Below, one piece after another: positions 11,301 through 21,465 of a stretch of 64,000 nt of DNA. How positions within the stretch are numbered: the first letter of the stretch is position 1; the number at the start of each line of letters is the position of its first letter. Under the pieces are notes generated by a model. That model saw only the letters and a list, made by a program, of their open reading frames with translations. It ran no database searches and was not told where the DNA came from. The position numbers and the translations under genes were made by a program. The stretch is from assembly GCA_030549495.1 (NCBI GenBank), contig JAUIRK010000894.1, positions 186,001 to 250,000 on the forward strand, written 5' to 3'. The DNA is from Nectonema munidae. Taxonomy: Eukaryota; Nematomorpha; Nectonematoida; Nectonematidae.

Positions 11301-14300
11301 AAGGATAAAATATTTCGTACGCTCGACAAGTCAGTAAATGTAGTATCTTGGGATAGGTGAGACAATCTGGAACTCGAATTACCGAATGCCTTTTTCATCA
11401 ATCTCTCTGAAGAATATTTCTTTTCAAATTCTCCTAAAAAAAAAAATTTCGTAATATCATAATTGTTTGAATATTTTCTTTTTGTACTCTCCTTAAAATG
11501 GATTAGTGACATACAGCCTTTTCCTACTCAACCCCCCTTAGAAGGCATTTTTCAAAGAAAGTCTCTCTTAGAGCTTTCTACTTATAAAACATATGTTGTT
11601 GCAGAAGAAAAAATGCATCAATTTAAATTTTTTCTTTCAGATTTAAATGTTCGTTTGATTAACACATTTACGGCCAATGTTCCTATTTTCGAACATAAGT
11701 AATTTCATCTTCGTCTGCTTTTTTCAATGACTTTGAATATAAATCGTCTGCGTTTTTTAGATATCGTCTGCTTTGCTTGGCCTTAAATGGGTTAAATAAA
11801 ATTAATTGATATATACATACTCTAACATTATCTATTACAGCAAACACTCCATATCCAGATAAAGGATGCACTAGTGATGGGACGATTAATTGGAATCGTA
11901 TCGGAATATCGGAAATTTTCTCTAGCATCGGAAATCGGAATGGAAATATTTCAACTCGCTCCGATACCAAAACGATTCCAAGTTAATACGTTACATTGAT
12001 TTCCTTTACTTAGGATTTTATTGTATAAATAATTTTACTACTTATTGTGTAGAATCACTTGATTCGACAAAATTATTTAATTATAAAAAAATTTAACATT
12101 TTTTTGTGTTAATTGTGCATTATTATGTTTAAGCTACTTTTTTTGTAAATTTTGTGTTATAATTTTATATAAAAAATTTTCATGTACATTTTAAATGTTA
12201 AAACCGCATGTATCGAACTATGAGTAATTTGTGTAGTGCGGGACACAAGCCCAACGCACAACCCTCTCACTTAAATACATTAGTTCAAATAAATTTTACT
12301 TAAATAATAAATTAAAACTAATTGTAAAATCTCATTGTGTAAGTCGGATGTGTCGATCATTCGCTTAAATCGAAGATGATACTGGTCCCCATCGCATTTA
12401 AGAACTAATAACATTGTAGAAACTTTTCTTAACTCGAAGTTGGATAAGTCGAACATTCGCTTAAGTCGAGACAACATGTCTTCTCATTATATTTATGTTC
12501 AATGTTTTCTCTATGCATGTGTCGAAGTAATGTAAGAGATTTTTTATACATTTTTCATATTACATCACTGTTTGTACATTGTATTATATTTATCTCGCTA
12601 CTTATATAGTGAAATTTAATAGGTCGTATTATAACTGCGCGCAACTTCATAGAAAAGCAGGTCCTATTTATATTCATTTCAGTAGCATGTTAATGAAAAT
12701 ATAATTATCGCAAATCTTAAGTCAGTGATCTTGTGATGTGTTAAGACTTCGCAATACGATGGAAATAAAGCTAGACCTCAGTCTTTTAAACTTGTCAGAC
12801 CTTTCGACAAGAATTCACAATGACTTTGTCGCTTACGGAGTTAGAAAGTTAGTGCGCTATACCCGGGATTTCGTTATAAACGGTTTAATTTAAACATAAT
12901 AAAGAGGAGATTTTGACCAGGTAAGCAAATTGTTTCGTTATATGTGGAATTTTGTTATAAACGTATTTCACTGATATATAAAAATTGCATATGTGAGTAT
13001 TACATTGAAAAAATTAATCGCATATAATAATCAAAGTAGTAATTAATAATATTTATAAGAAACTTCACAGAGTCCAATCTATCAATTTTTTGGGGGAAGA
13101 GTGAACCTTTCGTTGAAAATTTTTGTTTGGTGTCCAAAGATAGACAGGACAAAGATTACCCTAAAAACATTGTCACAGATATAAAACAAAAAAATGATTA
13201 AGGAAAATTTTTTCTTAAAAAAGTGTAGGTAATCCACGGAATGCCTCCAAAAATTTAGATATCTCATCAAATCAAAAATTTCAATTGGTAAGAAAAAATC
13301 CAGCCAGTATATACCTTAGCGCAAACTCTAGAAAAATAACTAAGGAATAAAAAGGTAATACCAGAAGCTAATCGACTTTTCCAGACATCAAGAGAGGAAT
13401 GTAGAAATTCATGTGAAAACATTGTGGAGTGGTTGCTGAAATCAAGAGAATTAGTTGAAGTAGGCGTGGAACAAAAGGATTTGGAATCGCAAGGAGGCAA
13501 TAATGCGAGAAGCTTCTTTTGATAGGCAGCAGGCAATCGCTTGAACATTTTTTCGTTGAATAATTCCTAAAGACATTTTCAATCAACAAATGTTCTTCAA
13601 ATCAATCATAATAATCATAATAGCATTGTAGATTATTATTTTTAATACAAAGGTGTCTCCGTCTTTATTGCTTCAAGCAAGGGGCAAAGGTGGGTTTCAC
13701 CCTGTAGTCAGATGCACGAAATTTGTCATGAAGTTAAAAAAGGCGAAATTAAAAACAGACAAACAAATTTTTGCCCCTTGTACGGGATATTGAGCCACTT
13801 TTTAAGATCTTACAAAAGACGCTTATCTTTGCCCATTGTGGATATACATTACGCTTTTTTCCATTGATTATTATGAGAAAATAGTAAAATATTTTATATT
13901 ATTATATTTGAACTGTTTCACTTCTATTTACTTTGATGAAATGATATAAAATTAAAGGAGGCATTTTGTTGCATTGGATAATTTAATAACAATTTCGTTC
14001 TTAGTGTATATTTTTTAAGTCTTTTTAAAATGGAAGAAAATTATTTTTATAAATGAAATTCCCTATGCGCCTCCCATTCAGGTTAAGAAAGCTCTGATTA
14101 AATAATAATAAATGAGCAATTTTCCTCAATTTCATGTAAGAATGAGGAGGCACATATGGAATTTCATTTATAAAAATAATTTCTTACATTTTAAAAGCAC
14201 TTTAAAAATGTTTATTATATACATTAAAAGCGAAATAGTTATTAAGTGTCCATGCTAAAATGCGTCCTTTAATTTTATATCATTCCATTAAAATAATTAG

Positions 14301-17300
14301 AAGTGAAACAGTTTAAAGATTTATTACTGAAAAAAATAAATACAATAAAGGGAAATGCCTACAGCTAACCTTGATAAGCTTACGTGTTAATATATATATA
14401 TATCATAACATAGGGAAATTTCAGGTCCAAATGTTAGTATATAACTTAACATTTTTACGCCTCATCATTTAACTTAAAAAGGAGAAAATAACGAAAAATA
14501 GTTAAAAGTAAGTTCATATGTCTTTGCTAATGAGTGGCTTTTGCCCAGCCTCAATTATGAATAGAATATAAATAACCCTTATTAAATCCAAAGTTCCATA
14601 ACTAAAATAAAAAGTAATTTTAACTTTATATGATATATATATATAGTTCACCAACCAATAGATCACAATTTAAGTCAGATTTCTTGAGTTGCCATTCTTT
14701 AGTTGAAGCCGCAAGTAGTGCTTTAGATATCTTAAAGTTCTAGGTATTTGGTGTCGGAGTATTTAGGTATTGCAGTGTATGCGTGTCTAATGTCAATATG
14801 TATTTGTGTCAAGAATGTCAAAAAATGTATGTATAAATGTACGATTGCGCTAACACTAAACCTAACACTAGCCCTAACCCAAACAATAGTTTTCCAAAAA
14901 TTAGACATTAAGGCCCATTTAGAAATTGGTTGAGCACTTGTCAGTCAACCATTATGCAAATTGGGGAAGAAATTTGAGTAGTCAAAATGGGTGGTAAAGT
15001 GGATTCTTGTATCAAAACTCATAAGCAGCCAGTTTCTTGAAGAGAACTAATATACACTCCTGAAATGAGATATCAATATCCTTCTTTGTTTAAATATCAA
15101 TTATTAAAAAAACAAAACTGAAAAGAAAGTATTAAAAAACTGTTTACCATTTTGCCCAACCTACCCTCGCTTTGTTCAACCTAGAAAACAACACTACGAA
15201 ACACCTCTTGAATGCCCATGCTTATAAACATGCCTTACACCAATAGATCTATGGACCAACCGAGCCACAGTTAGTAGTCTGTGGGTAAGGTAGGGGGACG
15301 GTCTGGTGACCAAGTTTAATTGAGCGATCACTAACGACATCAAGATGAAAGTGCGTTGGAGGCAAACAAGAACCTAGAAAAACTTTTATGAAAAAATGTA
15401 AAATGAGGAAAGAAATGACCTTTATATTGACTTTAGTCAGGATGGAGTTGTGCGTCTCTAGATCAATCCTACCTTTCTTAACTTGATTGATTTGCTCTTG
15501 AATTGAAAGGCGTTGATTTCTCCTTTTGATAGGCTAAAAATGCAAATAATAATCGAACTTTGCAATGGATTCAACCAATGTGTTCTAACATTATCATGTT
15601 TAGATGAAATAGATGATTTCTTGATTTTAAGGTACTTTATATCTTGTGAGAATTGAGAGCTAATTAATGTTCTCAACTGAATAATTGCATGAAATTTATA
15701 TGGATTTTAGTGAATTCATGAAACTAATAAGTGAAGCAGTAAAGTGTGAAGGAACCTTTTGAAGTATAATAACTCAATTTGATCCACCGCCCATCTTTAA
15801 ATAAAAAAAAAGAAAAGATCTCTTGATCGGTAGGTTATATCAAATTTGCAAATAATGATTACTCCTTTTATCCCAAAGTGTCACTCTTCTTTGAGCATGC
15901 AACGAACACAATGTTTTCATGAAAGTTAGTACTCCGAGCTTTACACTTTATTAACTAAAACAGGAGTTAACCTAAGCTCCTTCAAGGTTGCACAGTCCAA
16001 CAATTTTCTTTTTACTACGTACCATAAAATGAAAAAGAGAGAGCTCTGATATATCCCACATGATACGCACTCGTGAAACATTTGAAAAATAGGGAAACAT
16101 AATGATTTAATTTAAGCAAATAATTAGGAATGAAATTGTATGCAGAATATAAAAAAATGACAAGATCATTGGAAAAATTGGAAGGAAGAATTTCCAATGA
16201 CAATACACTACATTCAAATATTTTTAGAAATGTTATTCAATTCTTATTTGCGTCTACACTTCTGAAGAACCTTTTCTTTGATTTGATACTTTCAAACTAT
16301 TCTTTTTGGCAATAACAAAAATGGAAAATAACATCCTGCTAGTGTAATAGCTCATTCTTTCGCAATTACAACAATAGTGACCACTTTTAAAAACGCCAAT
16401 CTTAAATTTGCTGCTAAATGTTTCTAACTTTTCCGTATCATCGCACACCTACAAAATGGCGTCAAATTTCCCAACTTCGTTTGAAGTCCTTAGACTGACT
16501 GTACGCTCAACTTACACACAAAGGTACTCTCTTAAACGTTCTTATATAAACTTTCAAACTAGTCATCACTAAAATTACAACTATGTATATGTATCAGGGA
16601 AGGGACGATTAATCTATAATCATTTTTTTAAATATCGGAATCATTAGTACCTTCCAATACCTCAGTTCCAATTCATTTTATTTTTAGGAGTATTTAAAAA
16701 AAGACAAATCTTTAGACCTATTATAAAATTTAGATAAATTAGCTTTAAATTTTATTTAACTCGATTGATATGCTGTTCGAAATCCAAACACGTAGAATAA
16801 TTCAAATAAAATTTTAAGAACTTTACACATAAAACAACAGAATCGGAATCGTATATTTTTTAAGAACAGGCATCATAATGGGAATCGTACCTAAATTTGG
16901 TATCGTGACCTCACTAATATATATATATATATATGCTTTATGTGCATACTAAGATATTCAAATCAAGGAATCATGAAGGAACAACATACCTTGATCAGTG
17001 AAAAATCAAAAGCTAGAGAGGGCAAAAAGGGAATGGCATTGGATGCAAGCGTATTTTTATAACTTGAATTTGAACTTTCACTAAAATTAACTTCTTCCTT
17101 CATGGATGATGATGAAGACGTTGCTAATAATGCTGGTGAGGGGGATAGCGAAGGTGTTTTGTCTATGAGTGCGAGCGAAGAAACACAACGTGATAACGAT
17201 GACGATGATGATGAAGTTGTTAGAATAAGTGTAGGGGAGATGGTGGGAAGCAGTTTCAACGACACTGTTAGATTGGATAGCAAAATGGGCTGAGAAAGAT

Positions 17301-20300
17301 TTGAGTGCAAAGATAGTGTTGCGATCTTTGCTTCCATTGTGGTGGTTGGTGGTTTGGAAGGATTTGAAGGTGCACTCTCCTTGCTATCTCCTATTATTAA
17401 CTTTGGAGGAAGCATTTTACTCGGGCAAGTCGGTGCACATTTTCCTTTACCTTGATCAAGAACAGTCTTATGAGGAGATGGCGGCAGGCTGGAAGGAACA
17501 CTCTTATTAACCAAGTTCTTACTGAGGTGTTCGCTGATGCACTTTAAACTCGTTGAATTCAAGGAGTTGGATGATGGCGTGGATACGATCTTTATCTTAA
17601 ATTTTGAAGGGGATAGAGCAGAAACGGAGGAAGTGCTTTCAGAAACAAACTTCGAATAGTATACTTCTCCATTGCAATTTGAAAAACCTGAAGTAATGGT
17701 GACAAAAACGTGAGACATATAATACACGCATATTTCTTTTCGAACAATAGGATTGCAGAATCGACGTGTAAAACATGACTTACAAAAATCTGACTCAGAT
17801 TCCCAATACGCACAAAAAATTTATTCATTTCCCTTTTACTATTTATATTTATCAGATATCGTTTTTTTTTTTAATAGTAATTTGTAGTTATTATCATAAA
17901 ATTTTCATTATGAACAGACATGTTATTAAAACTTAATGCTTATACACAGCATAGTGTAAACAAAAGATTTCACAATGTCCAAAAATAATTTAGGGTAAGA
18001 ACTATGAAGAGATTTGGAAACCCTTAAAAAGAAGCCGTCCTTAAAATTTTGAATCCCATTACTGTATTGTATCAAAGATAATAATAATAATACTAATAAT
18101 AAAAGATAAAATAATGTACACTTACTCTAGCATAACGCGGGAACATGTTAAAACGTGCAATTAACAAGAATTGAATTGGAAGACGGAATTGATAATACTT
18201 TCAAATTCCGATTCCAATAGCACTAAAACCGGCGATTCTAGCGATTCTCGATATCAATTCTAAATACTTTTACGATCACTAGAGTTAGTATTTGATATAA
18301 AATCACTTAAAAGTTAGAAACACCAAATCGATACTAAAATCAAAAAAGTTTTCATTGTTGAATGAAAAATAAGGATTTAAAATAATAACTCTAAAAATTA
18401 AGAAAAAGAAAACTTTGAGGTATTTAAAAAAACGAAAGATTTGTGAGAATTTTTTTACTTGCTTGAGCGCTATTTTGAGGAGCTAAGTAAAAATTATGTT
18501 CAAAAGAAAACATTGAAATGAAGTTCAATTTGTAGCGCTTATCATGAATACTAATATGTAAAAAAAAAAGAACAATAAAAAAAAGAGAAAAAATTTGAAA
18601 AAAAAACTTTGCCGTCTCTGTTTTAATGGATGATTTTATTATAATACCTTTTATTCTTCTACTTAAATAATAAAAAATAAAATTGATTCATGCATACAAT
18701 CAAAAAAGGTAAAATATATCCATTTCATTAATAATAATAATAATCGTTTTAGGCCCAATTGGAGACGAGTGTCCCATAAAATAAAAATCGTGTGCTTTAG
18801 CTTAACAAAAAATTTATTGAAGGACATCAGCAGAGAATTCGTTTTCAAGAACTTAAAGTATAAAAAGTAGAAAGAGAAAAAACAATTTAAATACGGTATA
18901 ATAACGGATTTTATTTAAGCAGTTTCCGTAACCATATAATGCGCAGATTTTTGAAAACAGAATGACTGCTTATCTTTTTCAATGAGTTATTTGGCAAAGC
19001 TCCCAGTCATCCTTCAACACAGCATTTCGCTTTGCCAAGATAAACAAAATATTTCATTTTTATTACTCGAGTCTTCTAGAAAATCAACTTCTAATTTACG
19101 AAAATACATGAAATTTTAACATATGTTGTAGATAGAGAATTTTATTTTATAGAACACGGGTGTCCCATTGGGCAGGGTTGGGGTCAATTATAATTGCGTA
19201 ATTGAAAATGTAATTGTAATTGAAATTTATAATTGCCGTTAGGCCTAATGGACTAATTTATCATTTTACTACTTCAACAAATACCACCTGCCCCCCTCCC
19301 ACCCATGATTTGCACCGGTACAGATCTTATAGCTTCAAAAGGTCGATACGTAAAACGAATTTCTATATTAAATATCAAAAATGAATACATTGATAACAAA
19401 TTTTTTTAAATAAATACAATAGAAAAATTCACCCCCCCCCCCCCCACAGATCTAATAATAATAATTAATCTGAAGTGTGAACACATGTTTTGTATCAATA
19501 ATTGTTTTGAATTTATACGAAAACGATACATCAACTTTGTTTTGTAAATATAAAAGTTGAATACCAGTTTCAAAAGTTTCTTTAACTTGATATTTAATAA
19601 TCAACACTTGTTGATTGCTATGTACATCATTTACATATTCGTTGTCATCAAAATTATCATAAATTAATGTGATAAGAGAAGTTTTAGGAGATAAAAACTT
19701 TTAGTTATAAAAGGAAAACTATTGTATATAATTTTTTGATGCATAAGTTACTTCAACAAACATAGAATATATTTTTGGGGGATATAGAAATCTTGACTGA
19801 ACACTGGCATAAGGTAAGGTACCGTGGTGTGTTTTATCGAAAAGGTACAATTGCGCAACTTGTATCGAACTATGAGGAAAGCAGGCTTGATGCGGGATCG
19901 AACCCAAGACCTTGAATTATCGAAACCCAGTATCTAACCAACCTTACCCACGCCCCCAATGACAACAGTCGAACATGTATACTCGACATTTCAAGTAGCA
20001 TTGTTGCTTCCTAGGTAACAGTGTATATAGTATTTGGGCATATATCATTTTTTGAGTAGCGAGACTCACTCAACAATTGACATAGCACTATAACATGGTT
20101 TCCTACAAGTATGGCGTAGGTAAATTCTTATTTTAAAACCTTATAACAAACGTAGGAAAAAATGAATCATGATTGTTAAAATTTGATTTTATATTAAGGA
20201 TAAATGTTGAGTCTTTTAAAAGAAGTTAGAAGCTTAAAAAGGTCTGGTGTTAATAAGAATTTTAGCTTTCTAGTTAAAGTAGCAAGAATAAAAAAGTTTT

Positions 20301-21337
20301 TTAAATAAATTTTTTTTTCATTATAAAATTATAAACACTTATTTAGACTGATATTTTGAATTAGCGCTTAACATTATTGGATTGGAATCGAATTGTAATA
20401 ATGATTAATAAGTTAAAATGTTCAAAAAACTTTCAAGTATAAAACACGAAACGTTTAAAGTTAAAGAAATACAAGGTCTGATTTTTATTTTCGGGATTTT
20501 TTCCATCTTAGAAGTTTCGGTAGGTGAAAACGTTGAAGAACTCTTTGGGTACTTTTCAGAGCTCAAGGAAGGATATGAAACAAAAGATTTCAAAGCGCCA
20601 TTCTAAAATTTTTTATAAATGATAGATTTGAAATCAAAAAAATAGAAAAAGAAAAGTTTGGCATCTCACTATGCTTTCCTTGCTCGCTGGCTGCGAAGAG
20701 GAAGAAGAGGAAGCCACGAGTTCACTCTTTTTGCCAGATTTTGAATATAACTTGCACTTAGGCTTAATGATGTACTTATCATTCTCGCTTAGCTTGATGA
20801 TTAGAACTGAAAAGGTAGAAAAAAAAGGTTTACAATAGAATGTGTTAAATATCACCGCATAACACTGAGAATACAATATAAAACTTTTTACCAAATGCAT
20901 GTGAACCCCCGCTCCCTCTTCATTCATGTATACAGAGAAAAGAGCAACGCTAACCAAAGCTCTAAACGAGTGGAAGCCCCAATTCTTTCAAGATGGAAGG
21001 TTGTTGTTTTTGTTGTTGGCCTCTACTGGCAGATATCTTGTTATCACTATACCATTTTTTTAAATATCTAAGTCTGTGAGTGATGTTAGTATATAGGGAT
21101 ATGGGATTTAATGATGCATTATGGTGATTTGAGGAGGAAGTGATCCTAGTTTGTTTTTCCATTCTCGGAGAAGGACAGTAACCGCGTTTGGATTGAGCCA
21201 AAGATCGAGTTGTTTGAGATGTGTAATGTGTGCGCTGTTGAATAGGTGTTCTGTTGTGTGGGGATTTGTTATATCGAACACCTACAAGATGGCAGGTTAC
21301 TGTCGCTACTTCAGAACATTCTTTTAGCTGCTTGAAA
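7302..21337 (-). CDS. Asx: Additional sex combs (Asx/ASXL)-like protein, spliced, 5' end not seen
   Basis: Coding exons on the minus strand: 21337-21027 (end provisional), 20806-20670, 20602-20473, 17687-16990, 13566-13362, 11433-about 11383, and 8340-7302 (last). All joins from the second exon to 11433 agree in phase and use GT..AG. The join of 17687-16990, 13566-13362 and 11433 gives a DEUBAD/ASXH domain: IKELFNEKMFKRLP, then AYQKKLLALLPPCDS, then FSHEFLHSSLDVWKSRLAS, then GEF. It lines up with ASXL1 (ALPSHFQQQLLFLLPEVD...[21 protein letters not shown]). In the family this domain activates the BAP1/Calypso deubiquitinase. The rest is low-complexity and Ser-rich. The C-terminus ends CVKCGLF...ICVNCA, like a reduced ASXL PHD. 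The HARE-HTH exons expected upstream were not found. At least one exon probably lies between 11383 and 8340, because the phases do not join. Confidence 0.75.
8341..8950. other. Asx-like intron, part
   Basis: AT-rich, no element or exon recognised. It lies between the last exon and the Tigger copy at 8951. Confidence 0.5.
9556..9799 (+). mobile_element. SINE-like retroposon with (CAA)n tail
   Basis: This 244-bp insert ends in CAACAACAACAACAAC and is bounded by a perfect 13-bp direct repeat, ATTAATTGAGCAA (9543-9555 and 9800-9812). It interrupts the Tigger ORF. The body (starts CTAGCCATATGTAGAAGCC) contains no open frame and no clear tRNA-type A or B box, so its parent RNA is unknown. No second copy was seen in this window. 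Confidence 0.75.
10166..10376. mobile_element. Probable hAT-type MITE inside the Tigger copy
   Basis: Ends CAGCGATTCTTAAC and GTTAGAGAAGCACTG are roughly inverted and resemble the hAT end CAGTG.TTCT.AAC. No clean 8-bp duplication was found. Confidence 0.45.
11383..11433 (-). CDS. Asx: Asx-like exon completing the DEUBAD domain
   Basis: The acceptor TTTTTTTAG precedes GAGAATTTGAAAAG. Joined in phase to the preceding exon it completes RLAS-GEF, the invariant ASXL GEF, followed by EKKYSSERLMKKAF. The left end uses the donor GGTAATT. Another donor further on is possible, because the open frame continues to 11174. Confidence 0.65.
11663..11791. mobile_element. piggyBac-type MITE copy 2, in Asx intron
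   Basis: A 129-bp copy of the element at 5266-5397, same orientation, flanked by TTAA (11659-11662, 11792-11795). The left end has one change (CACATTTA for CCCATTTA). Confidence 0.87.
11868..12000. repeat. Fragment with GGGACGATTA end
   Basis: It starts CTAGTGATGGGACGATTAAT and is rich in ATCGGAA/GGAATCG motifs. Related pieces lie at 16601-16912 and 18170-18290, so this is a dispersed, probably hAT-like, repeat. Confidence 0.5.
12205..12262 (-). repeat. Fragment of the tRNA-derived SINE family
   Basis: TGTATCGAACTATGAG and GCGGGACACAAGCCC match the central part of the copy at 19806-19957. Confidence 0.45.
12310..12980. repeat. Degenerate Tigger-like non-coding pieces in Asx intron
   Basis: Motifs such as CATTCGCTTAAGTCGAG (about 12451) and TTTCGTTATAAACGG (12868 on) resemble Tigger/pogo terminal sequences, including the TIR of the copy at 8951. 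No complete pair of ends is visible. Confidence 0.4.
13362..13566 (-). CDS. Asx: Asx-like exon, core of the DEUBAD/ASXH domain
   Basis: Acceptor CTTTAG|GAATTA, donor TTCTG|GTATTA; 205 bp, phase 0 in and phase 1 out. It encodes ELFNEKMFKRLP, AYQKKLLALLPPCDS, a Thr/Ser insert, then SLDFSNHSTMF and HEFLHSSLDVWKSRLAS. This is the best-conserved part of the gene and the basis for calling it Asx. The NEF helix and WRERLA motif of ASXL correspond to HEFL and WKSRLA. Confidence 0.8.
13911..14313. repeat. Foldback element, arms about 180-190 bp
   Basis: 13911 on reads AACTGTTTCACTTCTA, and the segment ending at 14313 is its inverse complement. Matching continues inward through ATGATATAAAATTAAAGGA and TTATTTTTATAAATGAAATT (left arm) to a short loop near 14090-14130. 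The arms are about 80 percent identical by eye. It is non-coding, in the Asx intron. Confidence 0.8.
14745..14905 (+). repeat. Dispersed repeat carrying a (CTAACA)-type array, copy 1
   Basis: TTGTGTCAAGAATGTCAAAA (from about 14803) followed by ATTGCGCTAACACTAAACC and further CTAA-type units. An inverted relative lies at 43630-43790. Confidence 0.6.
14906..16600. other. Asx intron, no element recognised
   Basis: AT-rich sequence. A minus-strand frame at 16254-16448 begins after a possible acceptor but would break the phase-matched DEUBAD join, so it is not called. Confidence 0.4.
16601..16912. repeat. Dispersed repeat, GGGACGATTA family, copy 2
   Basis: It begins CAGGGAAGGGACGATTAATC and ends GGTATCGTGACCTCACTA, which are roughly inverted ends. 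ATCGGAATC-type motifs run inside. An (AT)n run follows at 16914-16935. Confidence 0.5.
16990..17687 (-). CDS. Asx: Asx-like exon, Ser-rich linker before DEUBAD
   Basis: Acceptor TTACTTCAG|GTTTTTC and strong donor ATCAAG|GTATGT. 698 bp, open throughout, phase 1 in and phase 0 out. Low-complexity Ser/Leu/Pro protein with poly-Ser tracts. Its last residues FDFSLIK lead directly into ELFNEKMFKRLP of the next exon, matching the start of the ASXH domain (NTNLRALINSRTFHALP in ASXL1). Confidence 0.75.
18170..18290. repeat. Dispersed repeat, GGGACGATTA family, fragment
   Basis: ATTCCGATTCCAATAG and a TTTTACGATCACTAGAG end resemble the inverse of the start at 11868. Confidence 0.4.
18291..19160. other. 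Asx intron, AT-rich, nothing recognised
   Basis: Poly-A-rich and low in complexity around 18550-18610. No open frame with recognisable motifs. Confidence 0.5.
19168..19450. repeat. Possible hAT-like MITE end plus poly-C tract
   Basis: CAGGGTTGGGGTCAATTATA at about 19173 followed by repeated AATTGTAATTG units resembles the left end of known hAT MITEs. A run of about 15 C lies at 19432-19446. The other end was not found. Confidence 0.35.
19806..19957 (-). mobile_element. tRNA-derived SINE, best copy
   Basis: The minus strand starts GGGGGCGTGGGTAAGGTTGG with a polymerase III A-box-like TGGGTAAGGTTGG, and has a B box GGGTTCGATCCC (plus 19894-19905). A shared SINE body (CATAGTTCGATACAAG... to GGTACC) follows. 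It is not a tRNA gene, because the anticodon region does not fold and the body continues into non-tRNA sequence. Relatives lie at 54115-54252, 27918-28035 and 12205-12262. Confidence 0.8.
20473..20602 (-). CDS. Asx: Asx-like exon, small
   Basis: Acceptor AAATTTTAG|AATGGC, donor GACCTT|GTATTT; 130 bp, phase 0 in and phase 1 out. It encodes NGALKSFVSYPSLSSEKYP and a Ser/Thr- and Lys-rich continuation. Called from matching phase with both neighbours; the intron to the previous exon is only 67 bp. Confidence 0.6.
20670..20806 (-). CDS. Asx: Asx-like exon, Lys/Ser-rich
   Basis: Acceptor CCTTTTCAG|TTCTAATC, donor GCATA|GTGAGA; 137 bp, phase 1 in and phase 0 out. It encodes LIIKLSENDKYIIKPKCKLY, then SKSGKK and a poly-Ser tract. 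No domain recognised. Confidence 0.6.
21027..21337 (-). CDS. Asx: Asx-like exon, most 5' one seen
   Basis: Strong acceptor TTGTTTTCAG|TTTCAAGC at 21338. The frame encodes FKQLKECSEVATVTCHLVGV, then basic Gln/Asn/Ser-rich sequence. The 3' end at the donor GCCA|GTAGAG is chosen only because it gives the phase needed by the next exon; the frame stays open to 20962, adding QQQKQQPSILKEL. Earlier exons, including any HARE-HTH domain, are not visible in the window. Confidence 0.5.
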
Positions 21338-21465
21338 CTGAAAACAAAATTGTTAAAGAAATTCCATGACAAATCAAATATTGAATGCTTTATATCACTA
21401 ATCGCAATTGAAAGAAAGGATGTAAGAAAATAAAATTTTGATTCCTTTATTGAAAAATTTTGCAA

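Noticed and set aside
16254-16448. Extra Asx exon on the minus strand (starts VCDDTEKLETFSS)
   Set aside because: It has an acceptor-like TTTTGTAG, but inserting it would interrupt the phase-matched join IK-ELFNEKMFKRLP that fits the ASXH domain.
19890-19957. Possible tRNA gene from A and B boxes
   Set aside because: No cloverleaf with paired acceptor stem and anticodon arm, and the sequence continues into a shared SINE body present in other copies.
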